In this document: positions 40,065 to 50,519 of the stretch, in pieces | Layout of the letters: every line of letters starts with the position of its first letter | Numbering within the stretch: the first letter of the stretch is position 1 | NCBI RefSeq assembly: GCF_001634365.1 | Contig: NZ_CP014578.1 | Span: 1-64,000 of the forward strand | DNA length: 64,000 bases | Direction: 5' to 3' | Origin: Paraburkholderia phytofirmans OLGA172 | GTDB taxonomy: Bacteria; Pseudomonadota; Gammaproteobacteria; Burkholderiales; Burkholderiaceae | Notes under the pieces: generated by a model | The model's database searches: none | What the model saw: the letters and a program-made list of their open reading frames with translations, nothing else | Told to the model about the DNA's origin: nothing | Made by a program: the position numbers and the translations under genes

Positions 40065-40460
40065 CTAATCATCCACCCGTTCCACCGGATGCGTTTCGAG
40101 CCACGCATTCTCGTTATCCTCGAACAGTCGCGAACGCGTCAAGAACCGCAACCCGCTCGGCCGTTCCAAAGAAAACATTCCGCCATTGCCCGGCACCACG
40201 TCGATGATCAACTGCGTGTGCTGCCAGTATTCGAACTGCGATTCGCTCATGTAGAACGGCACGCCGGCAATCGCGCCGAGTTTCACATCGGACGAGCCGA
40301 CCATGAACTCACTCTGGGGAAACATCATCGGCGCGCTGCCGTCGCAGCATCCACCGGATTGGTGAAACAACACGGCCCCGTGTTCGGCGCATAGCTTTTC
40401 GATCAAATCGACCGCAGCAGGCGTGGCGATCACGCGGGCCACTTCCTTCTCATCAGCCAT
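40065..40460 (-). CDS. DUF779 protein
   Basis: A 131-aa DUF779 protein: LCAEHGAVLFHQSGGCCDGS, APMMFPQ, FYMSESQFEYWQHTQLIIDV. The Cys pair in GGCCDG may hold a metal. The family typically stands next to aldehyde dehydrogenase genes of the ExaC/AcoD group, as here (64 nt after exaC, same strand), but its biochemical role is not established. The ATG at 40460 follows GAGGG by 7 nt. Confidence 0.88.
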   Translation of the reverse strand: MADEKEVARVIATPAAVDLIEKLCAEHGAVLFHQSGGCCDGSAPMMFPQSEFMVGSSDVKLGAIAGVPFYMSESQFEYWQHTQLIIDVVPGNGGMFSLERPSGLRFLTRSRLFEDNENAWLETHPVERVDD

Positions 40461-40524
40461 CACATGCCCTCGCTGAAAAAGAGCGAGCCGCGCAATGCGG
40501 CCCGCTCGGACAGGGTCGTTACGC

Positions 40525-42045
40525 TTAGAAGAAGCCGAGCGGCTTATCGCTATAGCTGACGAGCATGTTCTTGGTCTGCTGATAGTGGTCGAGCATCATC
40601 TTGTGATTTTCCCGGCCGATGCCCGATTGCTTGTAGCCGCCGAACGCAGCATGTGCCGGATACGCGTGATAGCAGTTGGTCCACACGCGGCCCGCCTGGA
40701 TTTCCCGGCCGAAGCGATAGGCGCGCGTGCCGTCGCGCGTCCACACACCGGCGCCCAGACCGTAGAGCGTATCGTTGGCGATCTCGAGCGCTTCATCTTC
40801 GTTCTTGAAGGTCGTCACGGAAACGACCGGCCCGAAGATTTCTTCCTGGAAGATGCGCATCTTGTTGTGGCCGCGGAATACGGTCGGCTTCACGTAGTAG
40901 CCCTTGCTCAGTTCGCCGTCGAGTTTATTGCGCTCGCCGCCGATCAGACACTCAGCACCCTCCTGCTTGCCGAGGTCGACGTACGAGAGGATTTTTTCCA
41001 GCTGTTCCTGCGAGGCCTGCGCGCCGATCATCGTCTTCGTATCGAGCGGATGGCCTTGCGTAATCGCAGCCACACGCTTCAATGCGCGCTCCATGAAGCG
41101 GTCGTAAATCTTTTCATCGATCAGCACACGCGACGGACACGTGCACACTTCGCCCTGATTCAGCGCGAACATCGTGAAGCCTTCCAGCGCCTTGTCGAAA
41201 TAGCTGTCGTCCTTGTTCATCACGTCGGCAAAGAAAATGTTCGGGCTCTTGCCGCCGAGTTCGAGCGTCACCGGAATGATGTTCTGGCTCGCGTACTGCA
41301 TGATCAGGCGGCCGGTTGTTGTCTCGCCCGTGAAAGCGATCTTTGCGATGCGCTTGCTCGACGCGAGCGGTTTGCCGGCTTCGAGGCCGAAACCGTTCAC
41401 TACGTTCAGCACGCCCGGCGGCAGCAAATCGTGGATCAGTTCGAGCAGCACGAGAATCGACGCAGGCGTTTGCTCAGCTGGCTTCAGCACGACGCAATTG
41501 CCGGCAGCCAACGCAGGCGCGAGCTTCCATACCGCCATCAGGATCGGGAAATTCCACGGAATGATCTGGCCGACCACGCCGAGCGGCTCGTGAAAGTGAT
41601 ACGCGACTGTGTCGTGGTCGATCTCGGAGATCGAGCCTTCCTGCGCACGCACGGCGCCGGCGAAATAGCGGAAATGATCGATGGCGAGCGGGATATCCGC
41701 AGCCATCGTTTCGCGTAGCGGCTTGCCGTTGTCGATCGTTTCAGCCACGGCGATGCGTTGCAGATTCGCTTCCATCCGGTCGGCGATACGGTTCAGAATG
41801 TTCGCGCGATCGGTGGTCGAGGTCTTGCCCCACGCTGCCTTCGCACGATGCGCGGCGTCGAGTGCGAGTTCGATATCGGCTTCGCGCGAACGCGGGATCG
41901 AGGTGAACGGCTCGCCAGTGATCGGCGATACGTTGTCGAAGTACTCACCACCCACAGGCTTGACCCATTCGCCGCCGATAAAATTCGCATACTGCTTTTT
42001 GTACGGGAATTCGGTCGTCAGAAACTGCATCTCTGCGTGATTCAT
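40525..42045 (-). CDS. exaC: NAD-dependent aldehyde dehydrogenase (ExaC/AcoD type)
   Basis: This enzyme oxidises acetaldehyde to acetate with NAD and so disposes of the EutBC product. The 506-aa protein has [20 protein letters not shown], the catalytic Glu in [10 protein letters not shown] and the catalytic Cys in [15 protein letters not shown], plus [23 protein letters not shown] at 42045 has GAGGAG upstream. A sigma-54-like sequence lies 70 nt upstream. It is divergent from the eutR regulator and followed by the DUF779 gene. Confidence 0.93.
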   Translation of the reverse strand: MNHAEMQFLTTEFPYKKQYANFIGGEWVKPVGGEYFDNVSPITGEPFTSIPRSREADIELALDAAHRAKAAWGKTSTTDRANILNRIADRMEANLQRIAVAETIDNGKPLRETMAADIPLAIDHFRYFAGAVRAQEGSISEIDHDTVAYHFHEPLGVVGQIIPWNFPILMAVWKLAPALAAGNCVVLKPAEQTPASILVLLELIHDLLPPGVLNVVNGFGLEAGKPLASSKRIAKIAFTGETTTGRLIMQYASQNIIPVTLELGGKSPNIFFADVMNKDDSYFDKALEGFTMFALNQGEVCTCPSRVLIDEKIYDRFMERALKRVAAITQGHPLDTKTMIGAQASQEQLEKILSYVDLGKQEGAECLIGGERNKLDGELSKGYYVKPTVFRGHNKMRIFQEEIFGPVVSVTTFKNEDEALEIANDTLYGLGAGVWTRDGTRAYRFGREIQAGRVWTNCYHAYPAHAAFGGYKQSGIGRENHKMMLDHYQQTKNMLVSYSDKPLGFF

Positions 42046-42372
42046 CTGTGTGCTCCTCACATGTTTGAATGGGCTATATTCGGCGCGATATTTCGCTTGG
42101 CCGCGAGAGGCTAGAGCCAGAACCGTGCCAATGCACCGCGCTGGTGAGCCGTGTAGGCGCAGCAGGCACTCATGCGAGGCATGGCGCATGACATGGCTCA
42201 CTGTGCCGAGGAATGAGCGCTTCGTTTCTGACCAGTGTGCGCGGCGCTGTTCAGGAATTGAACAGGGCGTGAGCACCCTGCCGGTCAAAGCGAAGCGAAG
42301 TAAGCGGCGAATCCGTTCGGCATGGGAATTGCCTTCTGTTTCTCCTCGATATTCCGTTTTCGCAGATCTGGT
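42046..42372. other. divergent regulatory region between exaC and eutR
   Basis: This 327-bp non-coding stretch separates exaC (minus) and eutR (plus). It holds the sigma-54-like element at 42115-42131. No clear sigma-70 promoter for eutR and no well-formed AraC half-sites could be called by eye. Confidence 0.5.
42115..42131 (-). promoter_or_regulatory. candidate sigma-54 promoter of exaC
   Basis: On the minus strand the sequence reads TTGGCACGGTTCTGGCT. This matches the -24 element TTGGCACG exactly and the -12 element TTGCW with one change, at correct spacing. It is 70 nt upstream of the exaC start. Sigma-54 control with an enhancer-binding activator is known for related acoD/exaC genes. Confidence 0.4.
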
Positions 42373-43413
42373 ATGACGATTGAATTCCGAAACGACAGCC
42401 TGACAGCACCGACGTACGCGCAACAGCCGAGCTTTTGCGTGCAGACCTGCGTCGCTTACGATGCAGATGAGCAAGCGCGTAATCTCCACGGCTGGAACCA
42501 GACCTACGACCAACTGACCGCGGGCCGCTTCGTCGGCGGGTTGACGGAGTTGTGTCTCGATCACATGCAGGTGTTCGTCGAAACAACCAGCCATACGCTG
42601 CGCCAAACCTGCGAAGTGCAGGAAGACGCCTACTGGTTCGGTATTCCGACTTGCCCGGAGGGCTCCGGTCGTATTGACGCACAGGTCATCGCGGGTGATG
42701 CGCTCGCATTTCGTCAGGGCGGGATCGAATTCGAATTGCTGACCTCGGCGGGCTACGAGATTTTCGGCGTGGTGGTGAAGGGTGACGTGCTGCGCCGGTA
42801 CGCGGCCGAGGTAGAGCGCGTCGGCCTGGCCGACCATTTGCCGAACACGGAAGTCGTGTCGATCGGCACGGCTCGTAAGGCGCGGCTGTGCACCTCTCTG
42901 CGGCAGCTTCTCGACGACGGCGCGGCCAGCGGCGCGCCGCTGTCCTCGTTCGCACGCAACAATTTGCAAGCGTCGGTGCTGGCCTCGTTGTTCGACGTCG
43001 GCGCGTTACCGGCCGATGGACAGGTTGAAATGCCTACGCGTGGGCGCCGTCAATCGATCGTGTCGGAAGCGCGCAAGTATGTGCTGGCCAATCGCGACCG
43101 CGCGATCAACGTGCCGGAGTTGTGCGAGCGCTTGCATGTGAGCCGGCGCACGTTGCAATACTGCTTTCAGGACGTGCTCGGGATGGCGCCCGCCACGTAT
43201 CTGCGCACGATTCGCCTGAACGGCGCGCGACGCGATCTTTGCAATGCGTCGCACGAATCACGCTCAGTCCAGGATATCGCCGCGGCATGGGGCTTCTGGC
43301 ATTTGAGCCAGTTTGCGACCGACTACCGGAAGCTTTTCGGCATCCGCCCGTCGGAGACCTTGAAAGCTGCCAACGGACGCCTCGACGAACGCGCGTATTT
43401 GTTCGCGCACTGA
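42373..43413 (+). CDS. eutR: AraC-family regulator of ethanolamine genes
   Basis: EutR activates ethanolamine catabolism in response to ethanolamine and cobalamin. The 346-aa product follows the EutR pattern closely: [57 protein letters not shown], then the two AraC HTH motifs ([20 protein letters not shown] and [20 protein letters not shown]). The start is placed at 42373 on N-terminal fit; an ATG at 42322 is an alternative, since neither has a strong ribosome binding site. It lies beside exaC and 2.4 kb from eutBC. Confidence 0.88.
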   Translation: MTIEFRNDSLTAPTYAQQPSFCVQTCVAYDADEQARNLHGWNQTYDQLTAGRFVGGLTELCLDHMQVFVETTSHTLRQTCEVQEDAYWFGIPTCPEGSGRIDAQVIAGDALAFRQGGIEFELLTSAGYEIFGVVVKGDVLRRYAAEVERVGLADHLPNTEVVSIGTARKARLCTSLRQLLDDGAASGAPLSSFARNNLQASVLASLFDVGALPADGQVEMPTRGRRQSIVSEARKYVLANRDRAINVPELCERLHVSRRTLQYCFQDVLGMAPATYLRTIRLNGARRDLCNASHESRSVQDIAAAWGFWHLSQFATDYRKLFGIRPSETLKAANGRLDERAYLFAH

Positions 43414-43432
43414 GCGCAGGGGCGCCGGGACG

Positions 43433-45850
43433 TTATTTGCGCAACAGCCGCAAGCCATTCGCCACCACCAGCAGGCTTGCGCCGACATCCGCGAACACGG
43501 CCATCCACATCGTGCCCAGACCCATCATCGTCAGCACGAGGAAGACGCTTTTGATGCCCAACGCCAGCGTGATGTTCTGCACCAGCACCGAATGCGTCGC
43601 CTTCGACAGACGGATGAACTGCGGAATCTTGCGCAGATCGTCGTCCATCAAGGCGACGTCGGCGGTTTCGATCGCGGTGTCGGTGCCCATCGCGCCCATC
43701 GCAAAGCCGATGTCGGCGCGCGCCAATGCGGGGGCGTCGTTGATGCCGTCGCCGACCATGCCGACCGTCGCGCCTTCCTGCGACCACTGCGCCACCGCGT
43801 TCAGCTTGTCTTCGGGCAACTGATTGCCGCGTGCTTCGTCGATGCCGACTTGCTGGGCGATCGCGGCAGCCGTATGCGGGTTGTCGCCGGTGAGCATGGC
43901 GGCACGCACGCCGAGGCGGTGCAAATCGGCGATGGCGGAGCGGCTGGTGTTCTTCACCGTATCGGCGACGGCAAACAGCGCGAGCACGCGTTCGGCATCC
44001 ACCAGCATCACGACGGTTTTGCCTTGGCCCTCGAGCGCGTCCAGCCGCGCTTCGAGCGAAGCCGAGCAGCGTCCGAGCTCTTCGACCAGCCGATGATTGC
44101 CGAGCCAATACGGCACGCCGTCGATTTCGCCGCGCACGCCGCGGCCTGGTAGTGCCTCGAAGGCCTCCACCGTGACGCTGGCGCTTGCGATGCCTTCGCT
44201 TTTCGCCGCTGCCGCGATCGCCATCGACACGGGATGATCCGAGCGGCCCGCAAGGCTCGCCGCGAGTGTCCTGCTACGAACCACATCGACATCGGCGCGC
44301 ATCTCGAACTCGGTTTGCACCGGCTTGCCGTGCGTGATCGTGCCGGTTTTGTCGAGCGCGAGCCAGCTCAGCTTGCGGCCTTGTTCAAGGTAGGCACCGC
44401 CTTTGATCAGGATGCCCTTGCGCGCGGCAGCAGCGAGGCCGCTGACGATCGTCACTGGCGTCGAGATCACCAGCGCGCACGGACAGGCGATTACCAGCAT
44501 CACCAGCGCCTTGTAGACCCATTCGTGCCACTGTCCACCGAACAGCAGCGGCGGCAGCACCGCCACGGCGAGTGCGGCAGCGAACACGATCGGCGTATAG
44601 ACGCGCGCGAACTGATCGACGAAACGCTGGGTCGGCGCTTTGGTGCCTTGCGCTTCTTCGACCGCGTGAATGATGCGCGCGAGCGTTGTGTTGCTGGCTG
44701 CGGCCGTGACACGATAGTCGAACGACCCGGCCTGGTTGATCGTGCCGGCGAATACCGCATCGCCCACGGTTTTGTCGACTGGCAGGCTTTCGCCGGTGAT
44801 CGGCGCCTGATCGACGCTCGAGCGGCCCGCGACGATTTCGCCGTCGAGCGCAATCCGCTCACCGGGTTTTACTCGCACGACCGCGCCGAGCGCGATCGAC
44901 TTGAGGTCCGTTGGCTGCCAGCTGCCGTCGGCTTGCTGCACGATGGCCTGTTCGGGCGTAAGTTGCATCAGCCCCTGGATCGCATTGCGGGCGCGGTCGA
45001 GCGACTTCGCCTCGATGAGTTCGGCAATCGTGAAGAGCACCATCACCATCGCGGCTTCTGGCCACTGCTGCAGGATCAGCGCACCGGTCACCGCAATGCT
45101 CATCAGCGCGTTGATGTTCAGGTTGCCGTTGCGGATCGCAAGCCAGCCCTTTCGGTATGTCGTGAGGCCGCAGGAGGCGATCGCGAGGAGCGCCAGACCC
45201 GCCGCCAGCCAGACAGGGGCGCCAAGCCAGCCGGCGGCCTCTGAGCTCACCGCAGCAATGCCTGCGAGCGCCAGCGGCCACCAAGGCTTGGGCGGCGCTT
45301 GGGGGGCGACTGCCGCGTCCGGGTTTGCGTCTGCCAGTTCGGGCGTGAAGTCGAGCGAACGGATCGCGGCGAGGATCGAGTCGAGGGCGTCCGGCGCGTG
45401 GACGACGGTCAACACGCGCTGCATCAGGTTGAAGTCAATGCTGCGCACGGACGGCATGCGGCTGAATTTCTTGCGGATCAGCGCTTCTTCGGTCGGACAG
45501 TCCATCTGCATGATGCGGATCGCGGTGCGCAGGTCGCTGCCGACGGCTTCCGATTGCGGGAGCTTGACCGGCGCGGCTGCGGCGTGCGCCGTTCCGCAGC
45601 AGGCTGCCTCGGCGTGGCTGTGGGCGTGTGCTTGACTATGGCCGTGCGCTTTGTGGTCATGGCCGCAGCTTTCGCCGTGTGCATGATCCGGCTCATGAGC
45701 ACGCGCTTGGTGGCCGTGACCGCAGTTTTCGCCGTGCCCATGAACGTGAGCGTCATCATCGGCATGCTCGTGCGCATGCCCTTCGTGCCCGTGGGCACAG
45801 GCTTTGGCTTGTTCCGGGCGGTCCGCTTCGGCGAGGTCGGCGTGAGGCAT
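43433..45850 (-). CDS. cadA: P-type heavy-metal (Cd/Zn/Pb) efflux ATPase
   Basis: A P1B-type ATPase that pumps Cd, Zn or Pb out of the cytoplasm. The 805-aa protein opens with a His-rich stretch ([20 protein letters not shown]), then a metal-binding domain with [14 protein letters not shown]. It has the transport motif [11 protein letters not shown], the phosphorylation site DKTGT, the SDHP (HP) motif and [25 protein letters not shown] precedes the ATG. It is divergent from cadR, and the MerR-type operator lies in its promoter. Confidence 0.95.
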   Translation of the reverse strand: MPHADLAEADRPEQAKACAHGHEGHAHEHADDDAHVHGHGENCGHGHQARAHEPDHAHGESCGHDHKAHGHSQAHAHSHAEAACCGTAHAAAAPVKLPQSEAVGSDLRTAIRIMQMDCPTEEALIRKKFSRMPSVRSIDFNLMQRVLTVVHAPDALDSILAAIRSLDFTPELADANPDAAVAPQAPPKPWWPLALAGIAAVSSEAAGWLGAPVWLAAGLALLAIASCGLTTYRKGWLAIRNGNLNINALMSIAVTGALILQQWPEAAMVMVLFTIAELIEAKSLDRARNAIQGLMQLTPEQAIVQQADGSWQPTDLKSIALGAVVRVKPGERIALDGEIVAGRSSVDQAPITGESLPVDKTVGDAVFAGTINQAGSFDYRVTAAASNTTLARIIHAVEEAQGTKAPTQRFVDQFARVYTPIVFAAALAVAVLPPLLFGGQWHEWVYKALVMLVIACPCALVISTPVTIVSGLAAAARKGILIKGGAYLEQGRKLSWLALDKTGTITHGKPVQTEFEMRADVDVVRSRTLAASLAGRSDHPVSMAIAAAAKSEGIASASVTVEAFEALPGRGVRGEIDGVPYWLGNHRLVEELGRCSASLEARLDALEGQGKTVVMLVDAERVLALFAVADTVKNTSRSAIADLHRLGVRAAMLTGDNPHTAAAIAQQVGIDEARGNQLPEDKLNAVAQWSQEGATVGMVGDGINDAPALARADIGFAMGAMGTDTAIETADVALMDDDLRKIPQFIRLSKATHSVLVQNITLALGIKSVFLVLTMMGLGTMWMAVFADVGASLLVVANGLRLLRK

Positions 45851-45886
45851 GGGTGGCTTCCTGGTTCGATTTGTGGTCTAGTAAAC

Positions 45887-45907
45887 ACCTTGAAGCCACT
45901 ACAAGGT
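45887..45907 (-). promoter_or_regulatory. CadR/MerR-type operator in the cadA promoter
   Basis: The dyad ACCTTG...CAAGGT sits between TTGACC and TTTACT on the minus strand, spaced about 19-20 bp. That is the over-long spacing that MerR-family activators correct by untwisting DNA. It faces cadA and is 25 bp upstream of the cadR start. Confidence 0.75.
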
Positions 45908-45931
45908 CAAGGCCGCAATCCGGGAGGGTCC

Positions 45932-46363
45932 ATGAAAATTGGCGAACTGGCGAAAATCGCCCATTGCACGACCGAAACCATCCGTTTCTACGAAAAAGAG
46001 GGCCTGTTGCCCGAAGCGGAGCGCACCGAGGCCAATTACCGCAGCTATACGGCGAGGCACGTCGAACGCCTGCGCTTCATCCGCAATTGCCGTGCGCTCG
46101 ATATGACCCACGACGAAATCCGTGCGCTGCTGCGTCTGACAGACGCACCGGCGGACGGCTGCGGCGGCATCAATGACCTGATCGACGAGCACATTGCGCA
46201 CGTCGACACGCGCATCGACGAATTGAAGCAACTGAAAGCGCAGCTGACCACGCTGCGCGAGCAATGCCACGGCGAACAGGCCGTTGAAGACTGCGGCATC
46301 GTTCAGGGCCTCACCGACATGGACGTGAGCGCAACGCGGGCGCGGCATACGCATCTGGGTTGA
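45932..46363 (+). CDS. cadR: Cd/Pb-responsive MerR-family regulator
   Basis: A 143-aa MerR-family sensor: MKIGELAKIAHCTTETIRFY, then EKEGLLPEAERTEANYRSY, a dimerisation helix (IDEHIAHVDTRIDELKQLKA), and Cys residues in DGCGGIN, EQCHGEQ and EDCGIV, which fit Cd/Pb binding. GGGAGGGT lies before the ATG. It is divergent from cadA. The His at the very end (RARHTHLG) may extend the metal site. Confidence 0.93.
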   Translation: MKIGELAKIAHCTTETIRFYEKEGLLPEAERTEANYRSYTARHVERLRFIRNCRALDMTHDEIRALLRLTDAPADGCGGINDLIDEHIAHVDTRIDELKQLKAQLTTLREQCHGEQAVEDCGIVQGLTDMDVSATRARHTHLG

Positions 46364-46474
46364 AGCGTTCCGCCCGTACTAACGGCGGCGCCGGCCATCG
46401 CAGTGACAGCATTCACGGCTGGGCCATTCATCCGGCCCGCCCAATAAACAATCGAATCCAGTTGGAGAATCAAC

Positions 46475-46675
46475 GTGTTTACTTGTAGAAACCAGCCCTG
46501 CGGCGAGCAGTGGGAGATGTCGGACGTCGTCATCAAGAATGAAGGGCAGGGGCTCCTGTTCCGTTGCCCGATGTGCGGCGCGCGCAATTACGTCGAACGT
46601 TTCGACGGGGAAGATGGCTCGGTGCTGTACGAGCAGATCGAAGGTCGACCCGCCACCGGCCCCATGGCCGAATAG
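46475..46675 (+). CDS. small zinc-ribbon-like protein, 66 aa
   Basis: A 66-aa protein with a Cys4 arrangement: MFTCRNQPCGEQWEMSDVV, then LLFRCPMCGARNYVERF. This fits a small rubredoxin/zinc-ribbon fold. It starts with GTG at 46475 after GGAG. It lies between cadR and dbpA in the same direction. No defined function is known to me. Confidence 0.75.
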   Translation: MFTCRNQPCGEQWEMSDVVIKNEGQGLLFRCPMCGARNYVERFDGEDGSVLYEQIEGRPATGPMAE

Positions 46676-46720
46676 TCCTTAGCCTTCAGCCTTCTTCAGT
46701 CGATAGCGAGCCATCACCCT

Positions 46721-48124
46721 ATGAACACTCCCACCCAAGCCGGCGCGCCGTTTAGCCAGCTACCGCTACCGCCCGCGACGCTCGCCAATCTGACGCAGCT
46801 CGGCTATCTCGAGATGACGCCGATTCAAGCCGCGAGCCTGCCGATCGCATTGGCTGGCAACGATCTGATCGCCCAGGCGAAAACCGGCAGCGGCAAGACC
46901 GCGGCATTTTCGCTGGCGCTGCTCAACCGCCTCGACGTGCGCAACTTCGCCGTACAGGCGATGGTGCTGTGCCCGACGCGCGAACTTGCCGATCAGGTCA
47001 CGCAGGAAATCCGCCGTCTGGCGCGCGCCGAAGAAAACATCAAAGTGCTGACGCTGTGCGGCGGCACGCCGATGCGGCCGCAAACGGCCAGCCTCGAACG
47101 CGGTGCGCACATCGTGGTCGGCACGCCGGGGCGGATCATGGATCACCTCGAGCGCGGCAGCCTGCCATTGCAGTCGCTCAACACGCTGGTGCTCGACGAA
47201 GCCGACCGCATGCTCGACATGGGTTTCTTCGACGATATCGCGACCGTCGTAAAGCAATGCCCGAAAGAGCGGCAAACGCTGCTGTTTTCCGCGACGTACC
47301 CGGAAGGCATCGTCAAGCTCAGTCAGCAATTCCTGCGTAATCCGAAGGAAGTCAAGCTCGCCGAGCGGCACGACAACACCAAGATTCGTCAGCGTTTCTA
47401 TGAAGTGACCGAAGACCAGCGTCTGCATGCTGTCGGTCTGCTGCTGAACCACTATCGTCCGGTGAGCACGCTGGCGTTCTGCAACACCAAGCAGCAATGC
47501 CGCGATCTGCTCGACGTGCTGCGCGCGCAGGGTTTTCATGCGCTCGCGCTGCACGGCGAGCTCGATCAGCGTGAACGCGATCAGGTGCTGATCCAGTTCG
47601 CGAACCGCAGTTGCTCGGTGCTGGTCGCCACCGATGTTGCCTCGCGCGGTCTGGACATCGCGGAGCTCGAAGCGGTGATCAACGTCGATGTGACGCCGGA
47701 TCCGGAAGTGCACGTGCACCGCATCGGCCGCACGGGCCGCGCCGATCAGGAAGGCTGGGCGCTCAGTCTCGCCAGCATGAACGAGATGGGCCGCGTGGGC
47801 AGTCTGGAACAGGCGCAGAAGCGTGAAGTCGAGTGGCACAAACTGGCCGATCTCAAGCCCGCGAGCAACGAGCGGCTGCTGCCGCCGATGGAAACGCTGC
47901 AGATTCTTGGCGGCCGCAAGGAAAAGATCCGTCCCGGCGATGTGCTCGGCGCGCTGACCGGCGAAGCGGGTTTCGCCGGTTCGCAGATCGGCAAGATCAA
48001 CGTGACCGAAATGTCGACCTACGTGGCCGTGGAGCGCAGCGTCGCGCGTGAGGCGTTGCGCAAGCTTAGCGCCGGCAAGGTGAAGGGCAAGAAGGTCAAA
48101 GTCCGGATGATGGACGACGCCTGA
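46721..48124 (+). CDS. dbpA: ATP-dependent RNA helicase DbpA
   Basis: DbpA is a DEAD-box helicase that acts on 23S rRNA during assembly of the large ribosomal subunit. The 467-aa protein has all core motifs: AKTGSGKT (I), PTRELA (Ia), DEAD (II), SAT (III) and HRIGRTGR (VI). The specific C-terminal RNA-binding domain reads RPGDVLGALTGEAGFAGSQI, then GKINVTEMSTYVAVER, and separates it from RhlE-type helicases. Confidence 0.93.
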   Translation: MNTPTQAGAPFSQLPLPPATLANLTQLGYLEMTPIQAASLPIALAGNDLIAQAKTGSGKTAAFSLALLNRLDVRNFAVQAMVLCPTRELADQVTQEIRRLARAEENIKVLTLCGGTPMRPQTASLERGAHIVVGTPGRIMDHLERGSLPLQSLNTLVLDEADRMLDMGFFDDIATVVKQCPKERQTLLFSATYPEGIVKLSQQFLRNPKEVKLAERHDNTKIRQRFYEVTEDQRLHAVGLLLNHYRPVSTLAFCNTKQQCRDLLDVLRAQGFHALALHGELDQRERDQVLIQFANRSCSVLVATDVASRGLDIAELEAVINVDVTPDPEVHVHRIGRTGRADQEGWALSLASMNEMGRVGSLEQAQKREVEWHKLADLKPASNERLLPPMETLQILGGRKEKIRPGDVLGALTGEAGFAGSQIGKINVTEMSTYVAVERSVAREALRKLSAGKVKGKKVKVRMMDDA

Positions 48125-48478
48125 TCGTCGGCTAGCTTACTTTTGACGGCTGCGACCGCCTGGTCGCAGCCGAGTTGGCCTGCATCACCGCTTCGCATTA
48201 CAACTCCGCATCACCGCCCTGCATCACATTACGTCATACCTCGGCTGTTTTGTGCGCTTCCCGTGCGGCTCCATTTCTCCCGCTAAACCCCCGATTTCAT
48301 TGCCTTAGCCTGCCCCGGCGCGGCATTGCGCGAGCCATGACGTAAACGCATGCCGCGCATGACAAAGTTTCGATTGTGACGGTTCTTTGGCTGATGCCTA
48401 ATTCATGAAACCGGATGGGACCGCCGCGCAGCCGGCGTCCGCGAATCCGCTGCCGGATGAAGAAAGGGAGAAAGCCTT
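48125..48478. other. intergenic region with a hairpin after dbpA
   Basis: No gene is seen. A perfect 10-bp hairpin (GGCTGCGACC, 48148-48157, with GGTCGCAGCC, 48162-48171) lies 23 nt past dbpA. It lacks a downstream T-run but has TTTT just before it, so it may work better on the minus strand. The rest is the leader of the aminotransferase gene. Confidence 0.5.
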
Positions 48479-49633
48479 ATGCAGAGCGCCATGCAAGCTC
48501 GCTCGAAACTGCCTGACGTAGGTACGACGATTTTTACCGTGATCGGCCAACTGGCCGCACAACACGATGCGCTGAACCTGTCGCAAGGTGCGCCGAATTT
48601 CGCACCCGACGCGAAACTGATCGACGGTGTCGCGCAAGCCATGCGCGCCGGTCATAACCAGTACGCGCCGATGGCCGGCATCGCCGCTCTGCGCGAAGCG
48701 CTCGCCAACAAGGTCGAGACGCTGTATGGCGTGCGCTACGACCCGTCGAGCGAAGTCACCGTGATTGCCAGCGCCAGCGAAGGCCTGTATTCGACGATCA
48801 GCGCGTTGGTGCATCCCGGCGACGAAGTGATTTACTTCGAGCCGTCATTCGATAGTTACGGCCCGATCGTGCGCCTGCAAGGCGCGACGCCGATCCCGAT
48901 CAAACTGTCGCTCGCCGATTTTCGCGTGAACTGGGACGAAGTTGCCGCCGCGATTACGCCGAAGACGCGGATGATCATCATCAACACGCCGCACAACCCG
49001 ACTGCGACCGTGTTCAGCGAGGCCGACATCGCGCGTCTGAAGGCCGTGACGCGCAATACCGATATCGTGATTCTTTCCGACGAAGTCTACGAACACGTGG
49101 TGTTCGACGGCGCCAAACATCAGAGCATGGCTTGCGACACCGAACTCGCGGAGCGCAGCGTGATCGTGTCGTCGTTCGGCAAGTCGTATCACGTGACCGG
49201 TTGGCGCGTCGGCTATTGCTTCGCGCCTGCCGCGTTGATGGACGAGATTCGCAAAGTCCATCAGTTCATGGTGTTTTCTGCCGATACACCGATGCAGTAC
49301 GCGTTTGCCGATGCGCTGGCCAATCGCGAGAGCTATCTCGGCCTGTCCGCGTTCTATCAGAAGAAGCGCGATCTGCTCGCCCATGCGCTGCGCGAATCGC
49401 GCTTCGAGTTGTTGCCGAGTGAGGGCAGCTTCTTCATGCTCGCGCGCTTTCGCGGTTTCTCCGAGGAAAGCGATAGCGATTTCGTGCTGCGTCTGATTCG
49501 CGATGCGCGTGTCGCGACGATTCCGCTGTCGGCGTTTTATACCGACGGCACGGATTCCGGCTTGATCCGCTTGAGCTTCTCGAAGGACGACGCGACCTTG
49601 ATTGAAGGCGCGCGGCGTTTGTGCGAAATCTGA
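48479..49633 (+). CDS. PLP-dependent aminotransferase (methionine aminotransferase type)
   Basis: A fold-type I aminotransferase of 384 aa, closest in style to E. coli YbdL, which transaminates methionine and some aromatic amino acids. It shows LSQGAPNFAPD, NQYAPMAGIAALREALANKV, NTPHNPTATVF, LSDEVYEHVVFD and the PLP-binding Lys in SSFGKSYHVTGWRVGY, plus the C-terminal Arg in SGLIRLSFSKDD. GGGAG precedes the ATG. It stands before an amino-acid-binding protein gene, but the link may be chance. Confidence 0.9.
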   Translation: MQSAMQARSKLPDVGTTIFTVIGQLAAQHDALNLSQGAPNFAPDAKLIDGVAQAMRAGHNQYAPMAGIAALREALANKVETLYGVRYDPSSEVTVIASASEGLYSTISALVHPGDEVIYFEPSFDSYGPIVRLQGATPIPIKLSLADFRVNWDEVAAAITPKTRMIIINTPHNPTATVFSEADIARLKAVTRNTDIVILSDEVYEHVVFDGAKHQSMACDTELAERSVIVSSFGKSYHVTGWRVGYCFAPAALMDEIRKVHQFMVFSADTPMQYAFADALANRESYLGLSAFYQKKRDLLAHALRESRFELLPSEGSFFMLARFRGFSEESDSDFVLRLIRDARVATIPLSAFYTDGTDSGLIRLSFSKDDATLIEGARRLCEI

Positions 49634-49724
49634 TTGACCGGCTGCACGAGACAGCGGCATTTTGGCCGCAGTATGATCGTCGCGCGGTTGCTGTTACAAC
49701 GAAACAAAGGGAAAGGGACCGGAT

Positions 49725-50519
49725 ATGAAATCACTCAAGCCTCTATTGGCGCTGGCCTGCGCATTCGCGTCGATTGCCGCATCGTCTGCCGCGCTCGCCG
49801 CCGACACATCGACGCTGCGTTTCGGACTCGAGGCACAGTATCCGCCGTTCGAATCGAAAGGGCCGAACGGTGAACTGCAAGGTCTCGACATCGATGTCGG
49901 CAATGCTGTCTGCGTCGCTGCGCATATGACGTGCAAATGGGTCGAAACCTCGTTCGACGGTTTGATTCCCGCGCTGCAAGGCCGGAAGTTCGACGCGATC
50001 AATTCGGCGATGAACGCTACCGAGCAGCGCCGTCAGGCGATCGATTTCACCACCGTCGTGTATCGCGTACCGACTCAACTGATCGCGAAGCGCGACAGCG
50101 GTCTGCTGCCGACGCTGGCATCGTTGAAGGGCAAACGCGTCGGCGTGTTGCAGGCGTCGATTCAGGAAACCTTCGCGAAGACACATTGGGAACCGGCTGG
50201 CGTGACCGTCGTGCCGTATCAGGATCAGAACCAGGTGTATGCGGATCTGGTGGCGGGGCGACTCGATGCGACGCTCGTTCTCGCGCCGGCCGGCCAGACG
50301 GGTTTTCTGTCGAAGCCTGACGGCAAGGACTACGCGTTCGTCGGTCAACCGGTGCGCGATGACAAGATCCTCGGCAGCGGCATCGCATATGGGATTCGCA
50401 AAGGCGACACCGCGCTGCGTGATCAGCTGAACGCGGCGATTGCGAAGGTGCAGGCAGACGGTACGGTGAAGACGCTGGCGGCGAAGTATCTCGGCAATAT
50501 CGACATCTCGCCGAAGTAA
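49725..50519 (+). CDS. periplasmic amino-acid-binding protein of an ABC transporter
   Basis: A 264-aa solute-binding protein with a Sec signal (MKSLKPLLALACAFASIAAS, cleaved after ALAA). The domain is type SBP_bac_3: LRFGLEAQYPPFESKGPNGE, LQGLDIDVGNAVCVAAHMTC, WVETSFDGLIPALQGRKFDA and GSGIAYGIRKGD. The pattern fits the lysine/arginine/ornithine group (ArgT/ArtJ-like). No permease or ATPase genes lie next to it, so the partner transporter is elsewhere. Confidence 0.9.
   Translation: MKSLKPLLALACAFASIAASSAALAADTSTLRFGLEAQYPPFESKGPNGELQGLDIDVGNAVCVAAHMTCKWVETSFDGLIPALQGRKFDAINSAMNATEQRRQAIDFTTVVYRVPTQLIAKRDSGLLPTLASLKGKRVGVLQASIQETFAKTHWEPAGVTVVPYQDQNQVYADLVAGRLDATLVLAPAGQTGFLSKPDGKDYAFVGQPVRDDKILGSGIAYGIRKGDTALRDQLNAAIAKVQADGTVKTLAAKYLGNIDISPK

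Noticed and set aside
45299..45931. N-terminal extension of the cadR frame into the cadA gene
   Set aside because: The extension is antisense to cadA; the ATG at 45932 has a strong ribosome binding site and gives the standard MerR N-terminus.
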